NCBI GenBank assembly: GCA_013433145.1
Contig: CM024175.1
Span: 7,796,516 to 7,860,515, forward strand
Length of the DNA stretch: 64,000 nt
Source of the DNA: Ascaris suum
Lineage: Eukaryota > Nematoda > Chromadorea > Rhabditida > Ascarididae
Reading direction: 5' to 3'
Made by a program: the position numbers and the translations under genes. Of this stretch, positions 13,020-26,219 are shown one piece after another. Below the pieces are notes generated by a model. It did no database searches, was not told where the DNA came from, and saw only the letters and a program-made list of their open reading frames with translations. Every line of letters begins with the position of its first letter. The stretch's first letter is position 1.

Positions 13020-14540
13020 ATCATCAGCATCAGTCATCATATAATTAAACACATTCATGTTTTCGACCTTTGCATAACGGATCATCATTACATACGCACC
13101 CATTGACTGCCTACACGAACCATTCCATCGAGCTTTTTTTCGTGATTAGAATGGCGCATCGATGCACCCGTCCACACAGTTGATAAATGCATTCCCCTCT
13201 ACCTCTTCGGTGATTAGAAAATTGTGCGGTGAAGTTTTCATCCAAAAACAAAGACATGAGACTTTTAAGCTTCCATGTTTTTGACCAAATATATTTCATG
13301 TTTGAAACTGAATATTTCAGAGCTTTTTAATGCAATGACAACAACTAGTGATTATATTTATTTGAGGATGAGTTAAATAGACTTTTATTAGAGTTTTTCA
13401 TTCAGTAAATTGAACCTTATGCACCACACGACCCGATGAGTGGAATCCGTCGCTCTTGTATTCTCAACTGAATTTGAATCACTGGTAAGGCAACGGTCAT
13501 TACTGCTTCGACGCCGTAATAGCAAAATATAAGAGTGCAGAGCAAAACGTGATACAGATGAGGTTAGCATTTAAAGACAACTGTCGCGGAGAGCGAGTTA
13601 CGAGCACTCGAAACGTATCATGCATCGCATAGTATTAGGAAAGCATTCGGGCTTGGCATCTCCTTTCACAACGATGCAAAAAAGACGAATTGCAAATCAT
13701 ATTCCTTTCTCACCAATCCACTATATGATGATCTGTAAAAGATTGAATGCATGATTAAACTATGATATAAGTATGTCTCTGAGCCAATGAATTATATTCT
13801 AACGCATTCGTTACACCAGTATCAATAAATAAAAAGTTTGCAGTATCCTCGACGATTCAATTGGATGGATAAGGAACATAAGATGTGTTTTATCGTTTAT
13901 GAGTTTGCCTGATCAGTATGGACTGACGAGGAGGCGCTTTGTCCATAACGACTTGAGTTTTGAAGGTTGGAAGTAGCTGTTGATGACCGTAAAGATGGCA
14001 GTTTCCTTCAGTTATCCGCAGACAACGTCTTTGTTCACGGCTCCACTAATACATGCGTCTGAATAAAAAGAAAGAAAAATCAGATAAGCTTCTGATTGAC
14101 TTATAGTTGAGTTTCATGACGGTTTCCTACTGTGTTGATGCCCTCCCCATCATCCTGCACTCAACTTTGTCCAGCCATGTTCATCCTGCCGCTTACTGGT
14201 CTCGATCTTGTCGTTACTTCGCTCGAACCTAAGGAGCTTGGCAAGTTCGACAGGCTTCTGACTCTATGCGGGTGTCCAGTCGCGAGTGATGAAGCCAATT
14301 TGATTGGCTTTCTTTCTCGCTTGCATCAGTACATTATCAGCCGTCCCTCAAAGAGCGCTAGTATCTATTCTTAAAAACCGCACACTTATGGTTCCTTCCC
14401 AGATTTGGACAAGCGGTTCATCTGTGGAGCTGGAACAGCGCAAGCGGAGCTTCTCGCAAGTTCGAAATCATCTTTCTCAAGCCAGGTGTTCCAACTGAAG
14501 CGTGTAGCCAAAGATTTTTATAAGTAAAGAAATAAACACA

Positions 14541-15161
14541 TCAGCTTGTTATGCGCCCCCGACGTGCTTTTACCGTAATGACAGAAATGATCAACTCTGA
14601 CGAATGCTCTTGCATTGATGGACTTGTGACGAATCGATTTGATATTTGAGCGTTCACCTTTCCCAGCGTTCTATACGGACGGCGATCAGCCAATTCGGAC
14701 GGATCCCATAGAATTGTCTCCGTGGTTGTGATGCATTTTCCCAGGGTTTTATTGCATCCTGATGTGCGACTTAAGCCATCGTAGAACTTGATCACTCCTT
14801 GTTCAATATGATAACCAGTGATCGTGTGGCATCGTATTCCGATCCAGCTGTAGCTATATTCACTCGGCTGTTTGGACGCCCATCGGTTTGCGTCGATTGG
14901 TTCGAGACGGATGCCATTAAGCTCTAGCGACCGCCGTATTTCCAAGCATTGTGACCGGGTCATGTTATGGACCGTTGCCTCATCGCGCGTAACCGCCAGA
15001 CTCCATCGAAGGAAGCACTCTGTGCAGATGGTGCGCGTTACTTTCGCACAGAAGGTGGCGTTCACCGAAATGAAAGCATTGCTCAATATTTCAACGATTT
15101 GCGAGGACCTGTGCATTTCTTCGCGGATCTCCTTGCAATTTAGTTTGTCTGGCATCTTCAC
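14541..15161 (-). pseudogene. Env-like glycoprotein fragment of a retroelement (copy 1)
   Basis: A 206-codon open frame. Spaced cysteines (near residues 9, 37, 45 and 48, and a later group around GCNKTLGKC), N-glycosylation-type NMT and NKT sites, and the segment ILWDP followed by a Pro-Tyr pair resemble the ectodomain of envelope-like proteins carried by nematode LTR elements (phlebovirus-type glycoprotein group). Upstream on the same strand the frame continues through FHVCANYGHGF to a hydrophobic signal-peptide-like stretch, but an in-frame TGA lies between them near 15.19 kb. Downstream, Cys-containing pieces in other frames suggest the rest is broken. No gag or pol was seen in the block, and the upstream side ends abruptly at the 123 bp array. 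The family assignment is inference from layout and motif style; a secreted host protein is an alternative. The identical frame occurs at 61301-61921. Confidence 0.45.
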
Positions 15162-15244
15162 GTAGAAGCCGTGACCATAATTTGCACATACATGAAATTG
15201 TCATTTCGCCGGGGCGCTGCTTGCCAGTACGAAGGTGGCGATTA

Positions 15245-15965
15245 GTACGCTCATCTGGGTCGAAGTTGACGGCAAATAATGATCAATTATTCCCTTCCAT
15301 TTGATGATGAAATAATTCTCAAATCGCATGAATAATGCACAAAAATGGCCTTTATCGTCACACAACTTCTGCTCATCTGGATCGAAGTTGACGGCAATTT
15401 ATGATCAATTATTCCCTTCCAGGTGATAATGAAATAATTCTCAAATTGCATGAATAATACAATAAAAATGGTTCGATCCAGGTTGGATAAAGATGAACGG
15501 ATGTTGTGTCACGATAAAGGCCATTTTTTGTGCATAATTCATGGAATTTGAGAAGTATTTCATTATCAACTGGAAGGGAATAGTTGATCGTTATTTGCCG
15601 TCAAGTTCGATCCAGATGAGCGGAAGTTGTCTGACGATAACGGCCATTTTTAGTGCATTATTCATGCAATTTGAGAGTTATTTCATTATCAACTGGAACG
15701 GAATAATTGATCATTATTTGCAGTCAATAACAATGCATATGAGCGGATGTTGTGTCACGATAACGGCCATTTTTAGTGCATTATTCATGCAGTTTGAGAA
15801 CTGTTTCATTGTCAACTGCAAGGGAATGACTGATCAATATTTTCCGTCAAGTTCGATCCAGGTGGCCGGAAGTTGTATCACGATAACGGCCATTTTTAAT
15901 GCATTATTCATGCAATTTGAGAATTATTTCATCATCAACTGGAAGGGAATAATGCATCAACGTTG
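15245..15965. repeat. Head-to-head array of a 123 bp repeat (copy 1)
   Basis: The core unit reads, in plus orientation, TTCATGCAATTTGAG, then CAACTGGAAGGGAATA, then TCGATCCAGATGAGCGG, then GATAACGGCCATTTTTAGTG. Plus-oriented units begin near 15539, 15661, 15784 and 15907 (periods 122-123 bp). Two units in the opposite orientation lie at about 15245-15470 with the same 123 bp spacing. The switch point is near 15460-15475, so the array is a foldable inverted repeat as well as a tandem repeat. The 123 bp period equals 41 codons, so one plus frame (15541-16011) stays open through the repeats. The same frame is broken by an indel in copy 2, so I do not treat it as a gene. Confidence 0.9.
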
Positions 15966-17242
15966 TTCTTATTGCAATAATGCAAAGTCACTCTGTTCTT
16001 ATGAATGTTAAGAGAAACGCAACTCGTATCCTATGATATTTTAACAACATGCGTTTGGAAGGCGTTGTACTGGTGAAAAGTTTAAAAATGGCCTGTCTAC
16101 GAAACCGCCCCAGTCCTTCCGTTGTTTGAGATGATCAAGCTTGCAATCTGCGATCTTTTGTGAAGTGCGCATTTTAACGTGACCCGTTCATCGTTTGAAC
16201 GGTCTAAGAAAGCGTTTTTCAAGCAACCACGTCAGCTAAGTAAATATTGGAAAGGACGAAGTTTTTGTGATTTTTAATGCTATGATTTGTTCAAAGTGAT
16301 GCATTATGAGGAGCTTTTTCACTGTTCAGACAATTTTAAAAAAGCGATGAGGAAAGAACCATTTCATTCATTTACCTTTAAAATATTATGCAATTCATTC
16401 GTTCTTGTAAATAATGTTGGCACGGTATTATGATTTTACGATCAGTCAGATAGCAAATGAAAAGTCTTGAGTGAATAAACTAGAGCCTGCAAATGCCCAC
16501 TGCGCTTATGCAATAATTTCGTGGATGTTGCAATTCACATTTTTTGCAACAATTATTTCTTATCTAATGACGGCAGATAGCTTGCGCCCTTAAAAAGGAC
16601 ATAAATACAAATATTTTCGTGAAAAGGCACTCAATTCAGAGAAGTTCGGAATAAAACACCCTATTTCACAAATTTAGATAGGCAGCGGTCGTTTTAGAGC
16701 TTGTTACTTGCAAAAGATCCGAACGTATAGAAGTCAATACTTTCAACACCTTTCGAGTGAAACCGATTAAACGAATCCAGTGAAACTCGATCAAAGGATC
16801 TGCTAAAAAAATACTTCAAAGATGAAGTCTGCATAAATAATCAAATAGTGGTTAATTACGCACAATGCATTTATATTATTGTGGGCACTGAGAAGACTGC
16901 TCATAACTACACCTTTATGTGCAAAAAAGGTTTGTTCCGATAACTTATATAAGCATTGTATATTTCTGCTAGTTCAGTTGAAAGCAGTGAAACAAATCAT
17001 TATTTAGGCAAAGGGGTTTGAGTTGTAATCCAGCAGTCATATCGTAAATATACACAAATATCATTTTATTGAAAATAAGGAATAAACACAACGCTGTTAG
17101 AACCACAGATCGTTCAAACTGCATAAGGATCCGCATACATGCATTTGCTTAAAGAAGTCCGGAGAAAGACCGTTATGTGCTGTCCTTCAATTCGCATAAC
17201 ATTTCGCACTTTTTTTAAAACCAACTCGGAGCGTGCTGCAGT

Positions 17243-20200
17243 TTGCTATGGAGAAGGTGAAAGAGAAAATATTCCTATAACCAAGAACATTGTAAAGGGT
17301 ACATAGAGACGATTACAAAACAGAATAAATATATAAAACTCGTTATAGCTGTTTATGTTCCACATTATTAACATCTTTACCACATGCAGAAATTAGCGAA
17401 GGTTTGAGCTACTCACTCTACGTATTTTTCAATAACTCTAAAAGGGCTTCTTAAAAGTTTACAATCACGAAACCTCCTCTATACAAATGATCGCCTTTTC
17501 AGCAATAATAAAACTTATTCGTTGATTCCATCGAACACAAGTAATGGATATCGTCGAATTCAAAGCTAAAGAAGAGTTACGTTATGTCTCCTGGATATTT
17601 CTCCAAACAATTTAAAGGTATCGCTATAGGCATCAGCATCACTTCAGATATTGCCAGCCTACAGTATCTGCACTGGATATAAATATTTAAAAATTCTCAT
17701 CCTAAATTCTCTCCCTGCAGTTATGCATGCACCAATTTCTGAAGAATTCTATCGTGATAAATTGAGATTTGTGATTTCATGTCAAGGAAATGTGGCCAAC
17801 TTTTTGGATCCAATTTCGCACATTGCTCTTAGCGATATGGAAATCTGCGTATGATAGAACACAGCAATTTATTATCAGGCAAATAAACACGAAAATCTAA
17901 ATGGTACCGTCCTCACCAGTATTCATGAAAAGAAAATGAAACTTTTCATGTTGCAAATGATTAGATATATGGACCTCTGTTACAGTTTCAGTGAACTGCT
18001 TCTAAAGGTACCAAAAGAATACGAGGTAAGATTAAGAGGCAAGATTTTACTGATAAAAGTGACGAAGCGCATATAAACTGTATGCACAAATGTCTAAATT
18101 GTAGTTTGGGGAAGCACTATCTGTATAAAGCAATAATTAAAAACCCAAATGGAGATTATAACTCAGTGTCTATTTAAACAATTGCTCAGACGAACATATA
18201 AAGATCTTACGAAATCGTTTCGACAACTGATACGCGTAAAACAGTCGACTATAAGTGTTTTTGAAAATAAATAATAACAAAGCAGTTCGACAAATATTCG
18301 GTCGCTTCTAACAGACTTTTAATAGAACTGGCACGCAAAATTGCATTTTCTACCGACGTTGTCATCAGCGATTTGCATAGTACCTGCATGTATTCCTTGC
18401 TCATGCAACTCTACACTTGAACAATTGGGGAGCTAATCACTATCGAATACTTAATACATTTGAAGTGACCTACAGTGAACTGAGCTATATGTTTACTGCA
18501 AGAGTGAATTATTATTCGCGCTTCTCTTTGTCTTTTCTGCCCTTTTTCTACTCTCGCTCACTTCTCGGCCAGCTTCGTTATGACCTTTACTTACCAACCT
18601 ACTTTTATGCTTCACTTTCTACTACGCTGTTCAATTTGACGTCAAATGAGCATTATTTATGTAATATCCATTACTCTGTAGACGTTAACAATATACAGAT
18701 TATAAAAAACTCTACAATGTGTAGATACACCTAACACGTTCTTTACACAAATAATTCTGACCTAATGAAACTTAAGATGCGATCAAGTGCTTCGCAGATG
18801 CAGAAAAACAATCAGTAAAAAGGGTTGACGGACATTGACTCTTCTTAAGTCCTTTGGAACGCTTGCGAAAATTGTTGTGCCCGAATTCCAACAACAACAT
18901 ACAGGGCTGAGCCGAATAAATTCATTCGTGAGACCATGACTTGTAATAAAGAAAAAAAAAACAAAATAAACACTGATGGACAGACACACCTTCACCATAA
19001 TGTGCTTCATGAATGATAAATTACAAAACCGAGCAAAAGGAACTAACGAGTAGGAAAGTATAAGCATCGCGCGCTAAAAGTAATTCAAGTGTGAGCGGAG
19101 GCACATTTAATTGCTTGGAAAAGTGATAAGCTGCCCTCTTTAGCGTTCGAAGCATCGTAACGAAGCAAAGACTGAAAAATCTCCAAGTCGATGGCAACAT
19201 AAATCACTCACATTCAGACATCATTTTTTTTCCAAGGCCAGTAAAAGGAGTAGATACGCGATCGTATTAAAAATCTAGCATGAACTGCTCCACACTGACT
19301 TCCGGCTTTCATAGAATTTCATTTCAACGGTTCGTCAATAGCAATTTTCAAGGTGAAGTTTCATTTTAATTATCCGTTGGCTTCAAAAACGTCTCTTATT
19401 TCATCATTTGTAATCTCCTTCCTCCCTCATGTAAATGACTTTCAACGCCTTGAATTTCATTGGTATGCCTAAATTGTGATTTCTTTTAGGATTTTGACGG
19501 GCTCCTTCCCCCTGCTGATCGCTCAAATGACATTCAGTAATGCAATGCGTCCACGGCAGGCCGCTTCTTGCCTGCCGATAAAAGTTACGGAAATTTCACT
19601 CAACGGCGGCAATGCAGTTCCCGAACTCTCCTGCCTGAATATAAAATTCAACCTTTTCAACCACTGAAAGCGTTGATGATGAGGACTGGCAAGACGTTAC
19701 GCAAGATAAGTATGTTGGTTAATCGTCTACGAAGGAGATTTCACATGCCCAACTATTGATAATGGTACTAGAACTCGCTCAGCTCCTAGCTTCCTTTCAA
19801 ATTTTTGCTATTGAACGATGGTTCCATGAACACGAATCATATTCAGATTCCAAAGGAAGCTTTCTACAACCCCAATCCGTAACGGCAACTGTCATGCAGC
19901 GGCTAACGTACACTTCTTCTTCAGACGCCTAATGAAGGCGTCCACAAGGCAGTCCGATTGTCGTAAGTCTTGCCTTGCTCCTGATGAAAGGAATTTCATG
20001 AAATCGCTGTCATTTCAGCTTGTGACGTGGCAAACCATGTAACGCAACGTAATTCCAACAAAAAAACCTACGCACCTAGGCCGCTAAGGTGGTTAACGGG
20101 TCGGCTTACACATAAGACTTTCGTCATCCATGACGATTGTATCTTCTTATCTTGTTTCACTGATCAGAAACGAAGAGCCTGTGTTTTATTGACTGTTTTC

Positions 20201-23200
20201 CTGACTTCTAGCTGATTGTTCACAAACTCAGCCCGGGATTATATACATTCTTTACGCGAACCTTTCAGTCCACTAAACAGCTTGAGTATAAAGCAAAGTG
20301 CGCTGATCGAAATGCCTTCCTTATCTGCACATAATGCGCTCCCTGAAATTGACCCATATGCAACATTCCTTCACTTTGAGAGGTGTCATCGTGACATGCC
20401 ACAACTCTGTGAACGCGTGGTGCACTAACCAAATAAACACTGAACTAATTCAAACAAACTATCAAACTTCGCGACACATTTCCTTCAGTCTTTGAAATAT
20501 CGTCCTAAGAAATGTTTTGCCAATTTCATCACAATCTTCCAACAAAGGATATGCCGCTTTCCCCGATATCCGAATGAAGCTGACTTATCAATGCAAGAAA
20601 AATCTCTATCGAGCATGCAACTCTCCATATATTAACTCTCATCACGCCTTCTGAGCAACAACCTCCGCATATTTTGCTAATTCCACTTCCACATAAAAGT
20701 GATCACACTTGAGTTATACTTTTAGAACCAATCTTCATGAATGAAATTGCCTAGTCGGCAGGCTAGTGCTATCTTTTCGGAAGTATCCAATTCATATTCA
20801 CGTTTGTTTTATCCATCAAAATGTAAGATGATACACGTCATTGAAAAATTCAGCGAGAAATTCATCCAAATGGTCGTGAAGGAGACGAGATTTTTTTTTT
20901 GCTGACCTTTATACTCTGTTGCTAAACGAAACAATTCCGTTTATTTTCATTTATTAGCAAATAATCAATAGTAACACAGCATAATATCAAAAGTACCTCA
21001 AGGAGGAAGGGATAGGAGTGAGGGGTGGTAGAAAACATGAAACGATCATCACAACGTAACTTTGAATCAGCCAACAATCCAAATTAAGAATGCAATCTCA
21101 TAACTCTAGCAATGCCGTTTTTTTGCTCGCTGTAATGTGTGTAGCACTGAGTTCATTTACACTCCAATGCATACATAAGCCGTAACTAAAACTTTTCTAT
21201 AACATTCAAATGGCATCTCCGATCCCCCTCATAAGTGCATTCAGGAATCACAATAAAATTAAAAAAATAAAAAACCAAACGATACCCTGATAGGAACCGT
21301 GACGAAGAAAACGTAACATCAAAACATGTAATTGCGCTAAAAACATAGAACACGACCATGTAGAGGCATTGACACCATTCGGCAACAAGAACTTTTTTGA
21401 AGATTTCAAACATAATGTGACGCCGGAAATCGGTCTATCCACTCATTTCGTCATATCGGTGACGTGCCTTTAGTGCAATGCTTTCTCGTTGCAAAATAAA
21501 GGGGAAAATGCAAAACACAGTAAACTTGGAACACAAGAAACAAAGGAAACAAAAAAAGAAAGCGAAGCAAAGCATAAGTTAAACACATGAATGACAACAA
21601 AACAACATAAAAGACAACAACTCTATATGTTGGATAAAATGGCACCAAATTCACAATGAAACATTCCGAAATCATGTTACAAGAGCATCAAGCGAAGACG
21701 ATCGGTAGCAAACCCATATCAAATACCGGGTGGATGAATAGCCATAGTACTGAACAATACTTTCCAACGACAATCCCCAACTAACAGCAACTTAACTGTG
21801 GCCGAACTGTGGTAGCCAATCAATCAATAATGAGTTCGAGGGATATGATGATTTCACGTATCAAAAACCAGAAGTGGGTTTATCAAAACCACCAAGAAGA
21901 CGCGGATGCGAAGCGACATGAACTAATCGAAATTGCCATACATAGAAGAGATGGTAGAAGTGCAGAGTTACCATTCACAGAGATGCCAATCGATATATGC
22001 ACACAGCCACATAATCAATAGCCGTCACCGCCTATCAAAGAACGCTCAGACACGCATCACTCTTAGCCGAAAATGCGAGCATATGGATAGTGCTACCGTA
22101 CTTATGCCCCCTTAGAACAAGGATATTGTGATCAGGTCAGTACTACGTCAAAAAACTTGCCTTTTGCAGATGAACTATCAAAAAACGGAGACAGAAGTAA
22201 ACATCTCCGCATCAAGAAAATAGAATTTCATAACACTCATCTATCACAACGACGTTTCAGCTAGTTCTGCAGCCACATGGTCTTTTGTAAATTTGCACCA
22301 TGTCCCATCCTTAATAATTGCTGCTTCATGGAGAACCAAGATTCAAAGCTTATGAATAACGCCACCACTGCCTCATTTCGCAAACGCTAGTCTTGTCAAC
22401 ACAAGCGTGCAGACTATAGGACGGATCTAGCCAAAAGCCGCTTATGATCCCAATCGTCATTGCAACGTTGTGAACGCAAATGTGCATTCATGGGGCCTAG
22501 TGTGGATTACTAGTAGGTCACCAAACGACCAATTTAAACCTCCCCGTAGTTACTTGCAACTTTTCAAATACATTCGAGCATGCTGAGTACGTATTCAATA
22601 AAGAATCCGGTGATGCTGCCTGCACTTTTGCAATGCAAAAACATTGTTTGCTTGCACTGAGTGCCCTGTGTTGCATTGAATTTTAAAAAACTACAGCCAA
22701 AAGAATGAATATTGCAGTCAAGTGTCATTCCCTTTTCAAAATGTCCACCTAAGCAGCAAGCCTGCTTCTTTTCTGTAATAGCAGTTAGCTGACAAAAGGT
22801 ACATCAGCCACCAGCGGAGTTCCGAATATCGGATGATAATGAAAAATTCACTTATCCCCCACTAATGAATTCCATCAATGAATGGAGTAAGGTATAATCC
22901 TTTTTTTCTATCGCAATAATATCTAAGCCATAAAGTTTGCAATGCCCTAATTGCTTAGCCTTTACCTTCTTGTGGATAAGTGCACTGAGAGAGTTATAAC
23001 TCACTGACAGCTTCTCTTTTCTCTGATCACCCGCTAACATATAGGACTCCCTCACTTCGACAGTTACCTCAAGTCTACAGATAACAGATTCGCGCTGTTG
23101 AAATGAAAAGAAAACCTGAGAAGAGCACGAAACCTTTGACGAGACCGAATTGCCTGAGATTTTCGCACCATCTTCGGACACCAAATGCCACTTATCTCCA

Positions 23201-24193
23201 TTCACTTGCCACTTATTCCCGCTTATAAGCCTTGATGATATCGCGTTATCACTGAACACGTCTGCTGAATCAAAAGATTACAACGAAATGGAAACAACAA
23301 AGCAATGAATGTCGGAGGTGAGAAATGAACAAACGAGCGCATTTAAATGAAAAAAAAAAAAAAGAATACTGCGAACGAATAATACATGGGACGCTAGGGA
23401 TGGGTGGAACCTGAAATAAGATTATAACATTATCCTGAAAACAAATTGTTGCTCGAGAATATCTGCAAGCTTAAAACGCACTTTATTTAAGACGGAAGAG
23501 AATCAGATTTTATATATTTCAAACCTGCGCCTTTCCTCGTTCTCGGTAGCAGCTGCTGATGAAAATCCCGTCTCCTTGTCCGATGAGAGCCTAAAACTAA
23601 TACAGTTGGCAAAATATAATTGAAAAAAGAACATAAACAGCAAATGTAAAAAACTGCGTCCGAAGAACAAGAAAACGCATCTCGGTACGAGCCTGTGATT
23701 TGGAGTTGATGAAATGGGTAAAATGTGGGCATGACGCTAAGCAAAAAAAAAAAAAAAAAAAAACATTGGAGAAAAGCTGAAGTTTTAAAGAAAGTTGTCC
23801 AAAGGTGGTTTTCGTAGACGTATTTCGAATCCTACTATAATCGACGATAACAAATGGTGGCAGCCTTAGAGTCATATACAAAAAACTGCCACGAACAAAC
23901 TATCATCCTACAAGCTTAGTTTTTAAGTGCATTTTTACGAGGATTTAGCGCATGCACATACGCAGATTTATCGGTTTCGTTTTACCAATTCCTTTTATTG
24001 CATCTTGTCCTTTGAGAATATAATGAACCCCACTGAAATCAATTACAGTCGGAATCTCAGTATTGCGAGACTGTGACTGTCGGGGGACTTAGATCCGATT
24101 TAGTACAAACTCAACATATTAAGGAAACACAAATTTCAGGCAGAAGAGTGAACAAAACATTTTTTACGCGGCCTAATTTGTGAAGAAGTGCAG
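17243..24193. other. No supported gene; AT-rich DNA
   Basis: I found short domainless frames (longest minus 22852-23259, 135 codons) and no convincing exon chain. A poly(A) run of about 22 lies at 23741-23763, and shorter A or T runs lie at 20891-20900 and 23351-23364. A ~50 bp motif beginning GCCACGAACA at 23889 recurs in the same orientation at about 24414. If copy 1 of the duplicated block extends beyond 17242, its right part would lie at the start of this stretch. Confidence 0.4.
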
Positions 24194-24303
24194 CCTTTTG
24201 GAAAATGTGTGCAAATGACATGCGCACTGCCCTACTGAACTCAATTCACTGGTACGTGCCTGTAAATGCACATTAAAAATTAATAACATATTATTGCTGA
24301 TGT
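24194..24303 (+). repeat. Dispersed repeat, member a
   Basis: About 110 bp starting CTTTTGGAAAATGTGT and running through AATTAATAA..TATTATTG. It is matched in the same orientation at 26114-26219 with scattered substitutions. No coding role is seen. Confidence 0.7.
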
Positions 24304-26113
24304 ATCATACTAATAGATAGTAGTCGATGTTTTCAAGCCAATTCTAGTCTCTGATATGAGGAACGTGGGAAGAGAGGCAAAAGTAGAGAAGGCCTTAACA
24401 TTACTAAGATGCGCCACGAACAGTTTATCCCCCTACAAATCAAACTTTTTAAGCGCACTCCTTCGATAGGGATAAAATAATCTAAATCATCTCAACGCAA
24501 TCAACGCCTAAAATAGAAGGTTTGCGTGCTACATGCGAATCCAACTGATGCTAACATGATCCTCGTTAGTCCTCACAGTGCACTCACCTTCGCAAACAAA
24601 GAGAAAACTATACTTGTGGGGTTCTGTTCTTTTTCTCTGCCTACTAATCATAAGCAGTCAAAAATGGGTACGTCTCGGGATTTGAGAATACATGTGATAA
24701 ACGCGTAGTTTAGTGCAGTAGCTTATGAAAGCAGTTGGTTGTTTTGAAGTACAGCATTGGGTGCTGAACCGAATCGTTGATAACTGCTTTCAAATTTGAA
24801 GCTTATTCATGAAACGTTTCCAATGACATCTACTTTTACAAACAACTCAGGACTGCCTTGAACATCTCAATTCTTTCATGAAGCGAACTCGTCCAAACTT
24901 TTGAAGAAAAGAAAACAGCCAACTGCCCATAAATCTCATCCGTTTTCTGTTAAAAAACTGAGATAACTGTGCACACATATACACTTCTTGCAAATTTTAC
25001 AAGTCTAATTTTTACCATTTTTGTTTTATAGCTGCCTGTTCGCATAGACTGTTTGTATGTTTGCATAGAAATGTTGTTTGCATAAATTTTACTCATCACT
25101 GCTGCAGCGTGCCAAAACTTTAAAAAAAAAGGCATCTTCTATCCCTCGAGAGTGTTGGGTGGTATATAATAGTAGGATTCCTTTGATAAAATGCGGTACA
25201 TGCACAGTCCTAATAACGCAGCTACTACCATACCTAATATTGATACTGGGCATAATAACATAACTAATTTGCATCGCAGCAAACTCCATAGACGCAAAAG
25301 AAAAAGAGAAAGTTGCAGTATATATGATCCTGGATTATTGAACTGAGCGCAAACGACGGGTGGCCACCAATTACGCAGACCAATAGCTTATTGATCTTTT
25401 TGCGTTCATCCAACTTGCCCCCATGCGGCGATAGTGATCTTGGTGCAACGCTGATTTCGACTATTACCGCGACTGTGGCAATTCATGCTCGCTACAGCAA
25501 GACAACTCTTTAGCATACTTTATAGCCGACTCTTATTGATTTGTTGAATGCAATTTCGATTGTTATTTAATTGCTTTGAAGTCATCATTCCACATTTATC
25601 CTTAGAATATTTCATCTTTCCGCTTTGTAAATTGTATTCTGCACTCATTTAATATAATCAGTTAGGAAAATTCGATTAGAATGCATTGCTTGATGCCGAG
25701 GTGACGTTGCAGTGAGTATGATGTCGTTCCTTCACCTCAAATAACTAAGCACGTGGGATGTAATGATTTCTTTTCGAAATCATTATAGTTACGGTTATAA
25801 GCACATCGTAACAGTGTTAGTTTGATAGTTTTGGTAGAAGGCGAAAATACGTTCACAAGCAGTACCGGAAAGAGGCAACAGCGTATCCACGCTGTCAAAC
25901 CGAGTTAGCGAGCATATATAAAACTTTTGAAACCGAAAATATTGAGTGCATTGAGCTCAATGCCATCTACCTGTATACGTATGAGGCTTTTCTACTTCGT
26001 AGCAATAAACGGTTATTTACGAACTGCCTCACATCTGCTCATCCCATTTTTAGAAGAGTGCACTGTAGAAATGAATGCAACGAGCCAGACTTGGATGTTG
26101 TATGGAAATTGTG
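24304..26113. other. No supported gene
   Basis: The second copy of a GCCACGAACA-led ~50 bp motif lies at about 24414-24467. A short palindrome, TTTCGAAATCATTATAG preceded by TGTAATGATTTC, lies at about 25760-25789. Nothing else stands out. Confidence 0.4.
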
Positions 26114-26219
26114 CTTTTGGAAAATGTGTTCAAGTGATGTGCGCATTGCCCTATTAAACACAATTTACTGGCACATGCCCGTAAATACACACTAAGAATT
26201 AATAATCTATTATTGATGG
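26114..26219 (+). repeat. Dispersed repeat, member b
   Basis: Same-orientation match to 24194-24303, about 1.9 kb away. The similarity weakens on both sides. It could be an old duplication or two copies of a short repeat family. Confidence 0.7.

Larger units (their letters stand above)
13020..17242 (+). repeat. Duplicated block, copy 1 (>=4.2 kb, direct repeat of 59781-64000)
   Basis: The sequence from ATCATCAG at 13020 through at least 17242 recurs in the same orientation at 59781-64000, an offset of about 46.76 kb. By eye the two copies differ at only about ten places. Two are substitutions near the left boundary; most others are single-base insertions or deletions in short homopolymers or dinucleotides (near 13828, 14080, 14466, 15285, 15730, 16100, 16520). 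Upstream of 13020 the flanks are unrelated. The right boundary is unknown because the other copy is cut by the window end. The block holds an env-like fragment (14541-15161, minus) and a 123 bp repeat array (15245-15965). It is either a recent segmental duplication, a young mobile element, or an assembly duplication. Confidence 0.92.

Noticed and set aside
15472..15490. tRNA B-box-like GGTTCGATCC in the repeat array
   Set aside because: It belongs to the repeated unit, no A box or acceptor stem is placed around it, and no cloverleaf can be drawn.
15245..15965. CRISPR-like interpretation of the regularly spaced repeats
   Set aside because: Whole 123 bp units are repeated without unique spacers, in two orientations, in a eukaryotic context.
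15541..16011. 156-codon plus-strand frame as a gene
   Set aside because: It is a reading of a 123 bp tandem repeat, and the second copy of the block has the frame broken.
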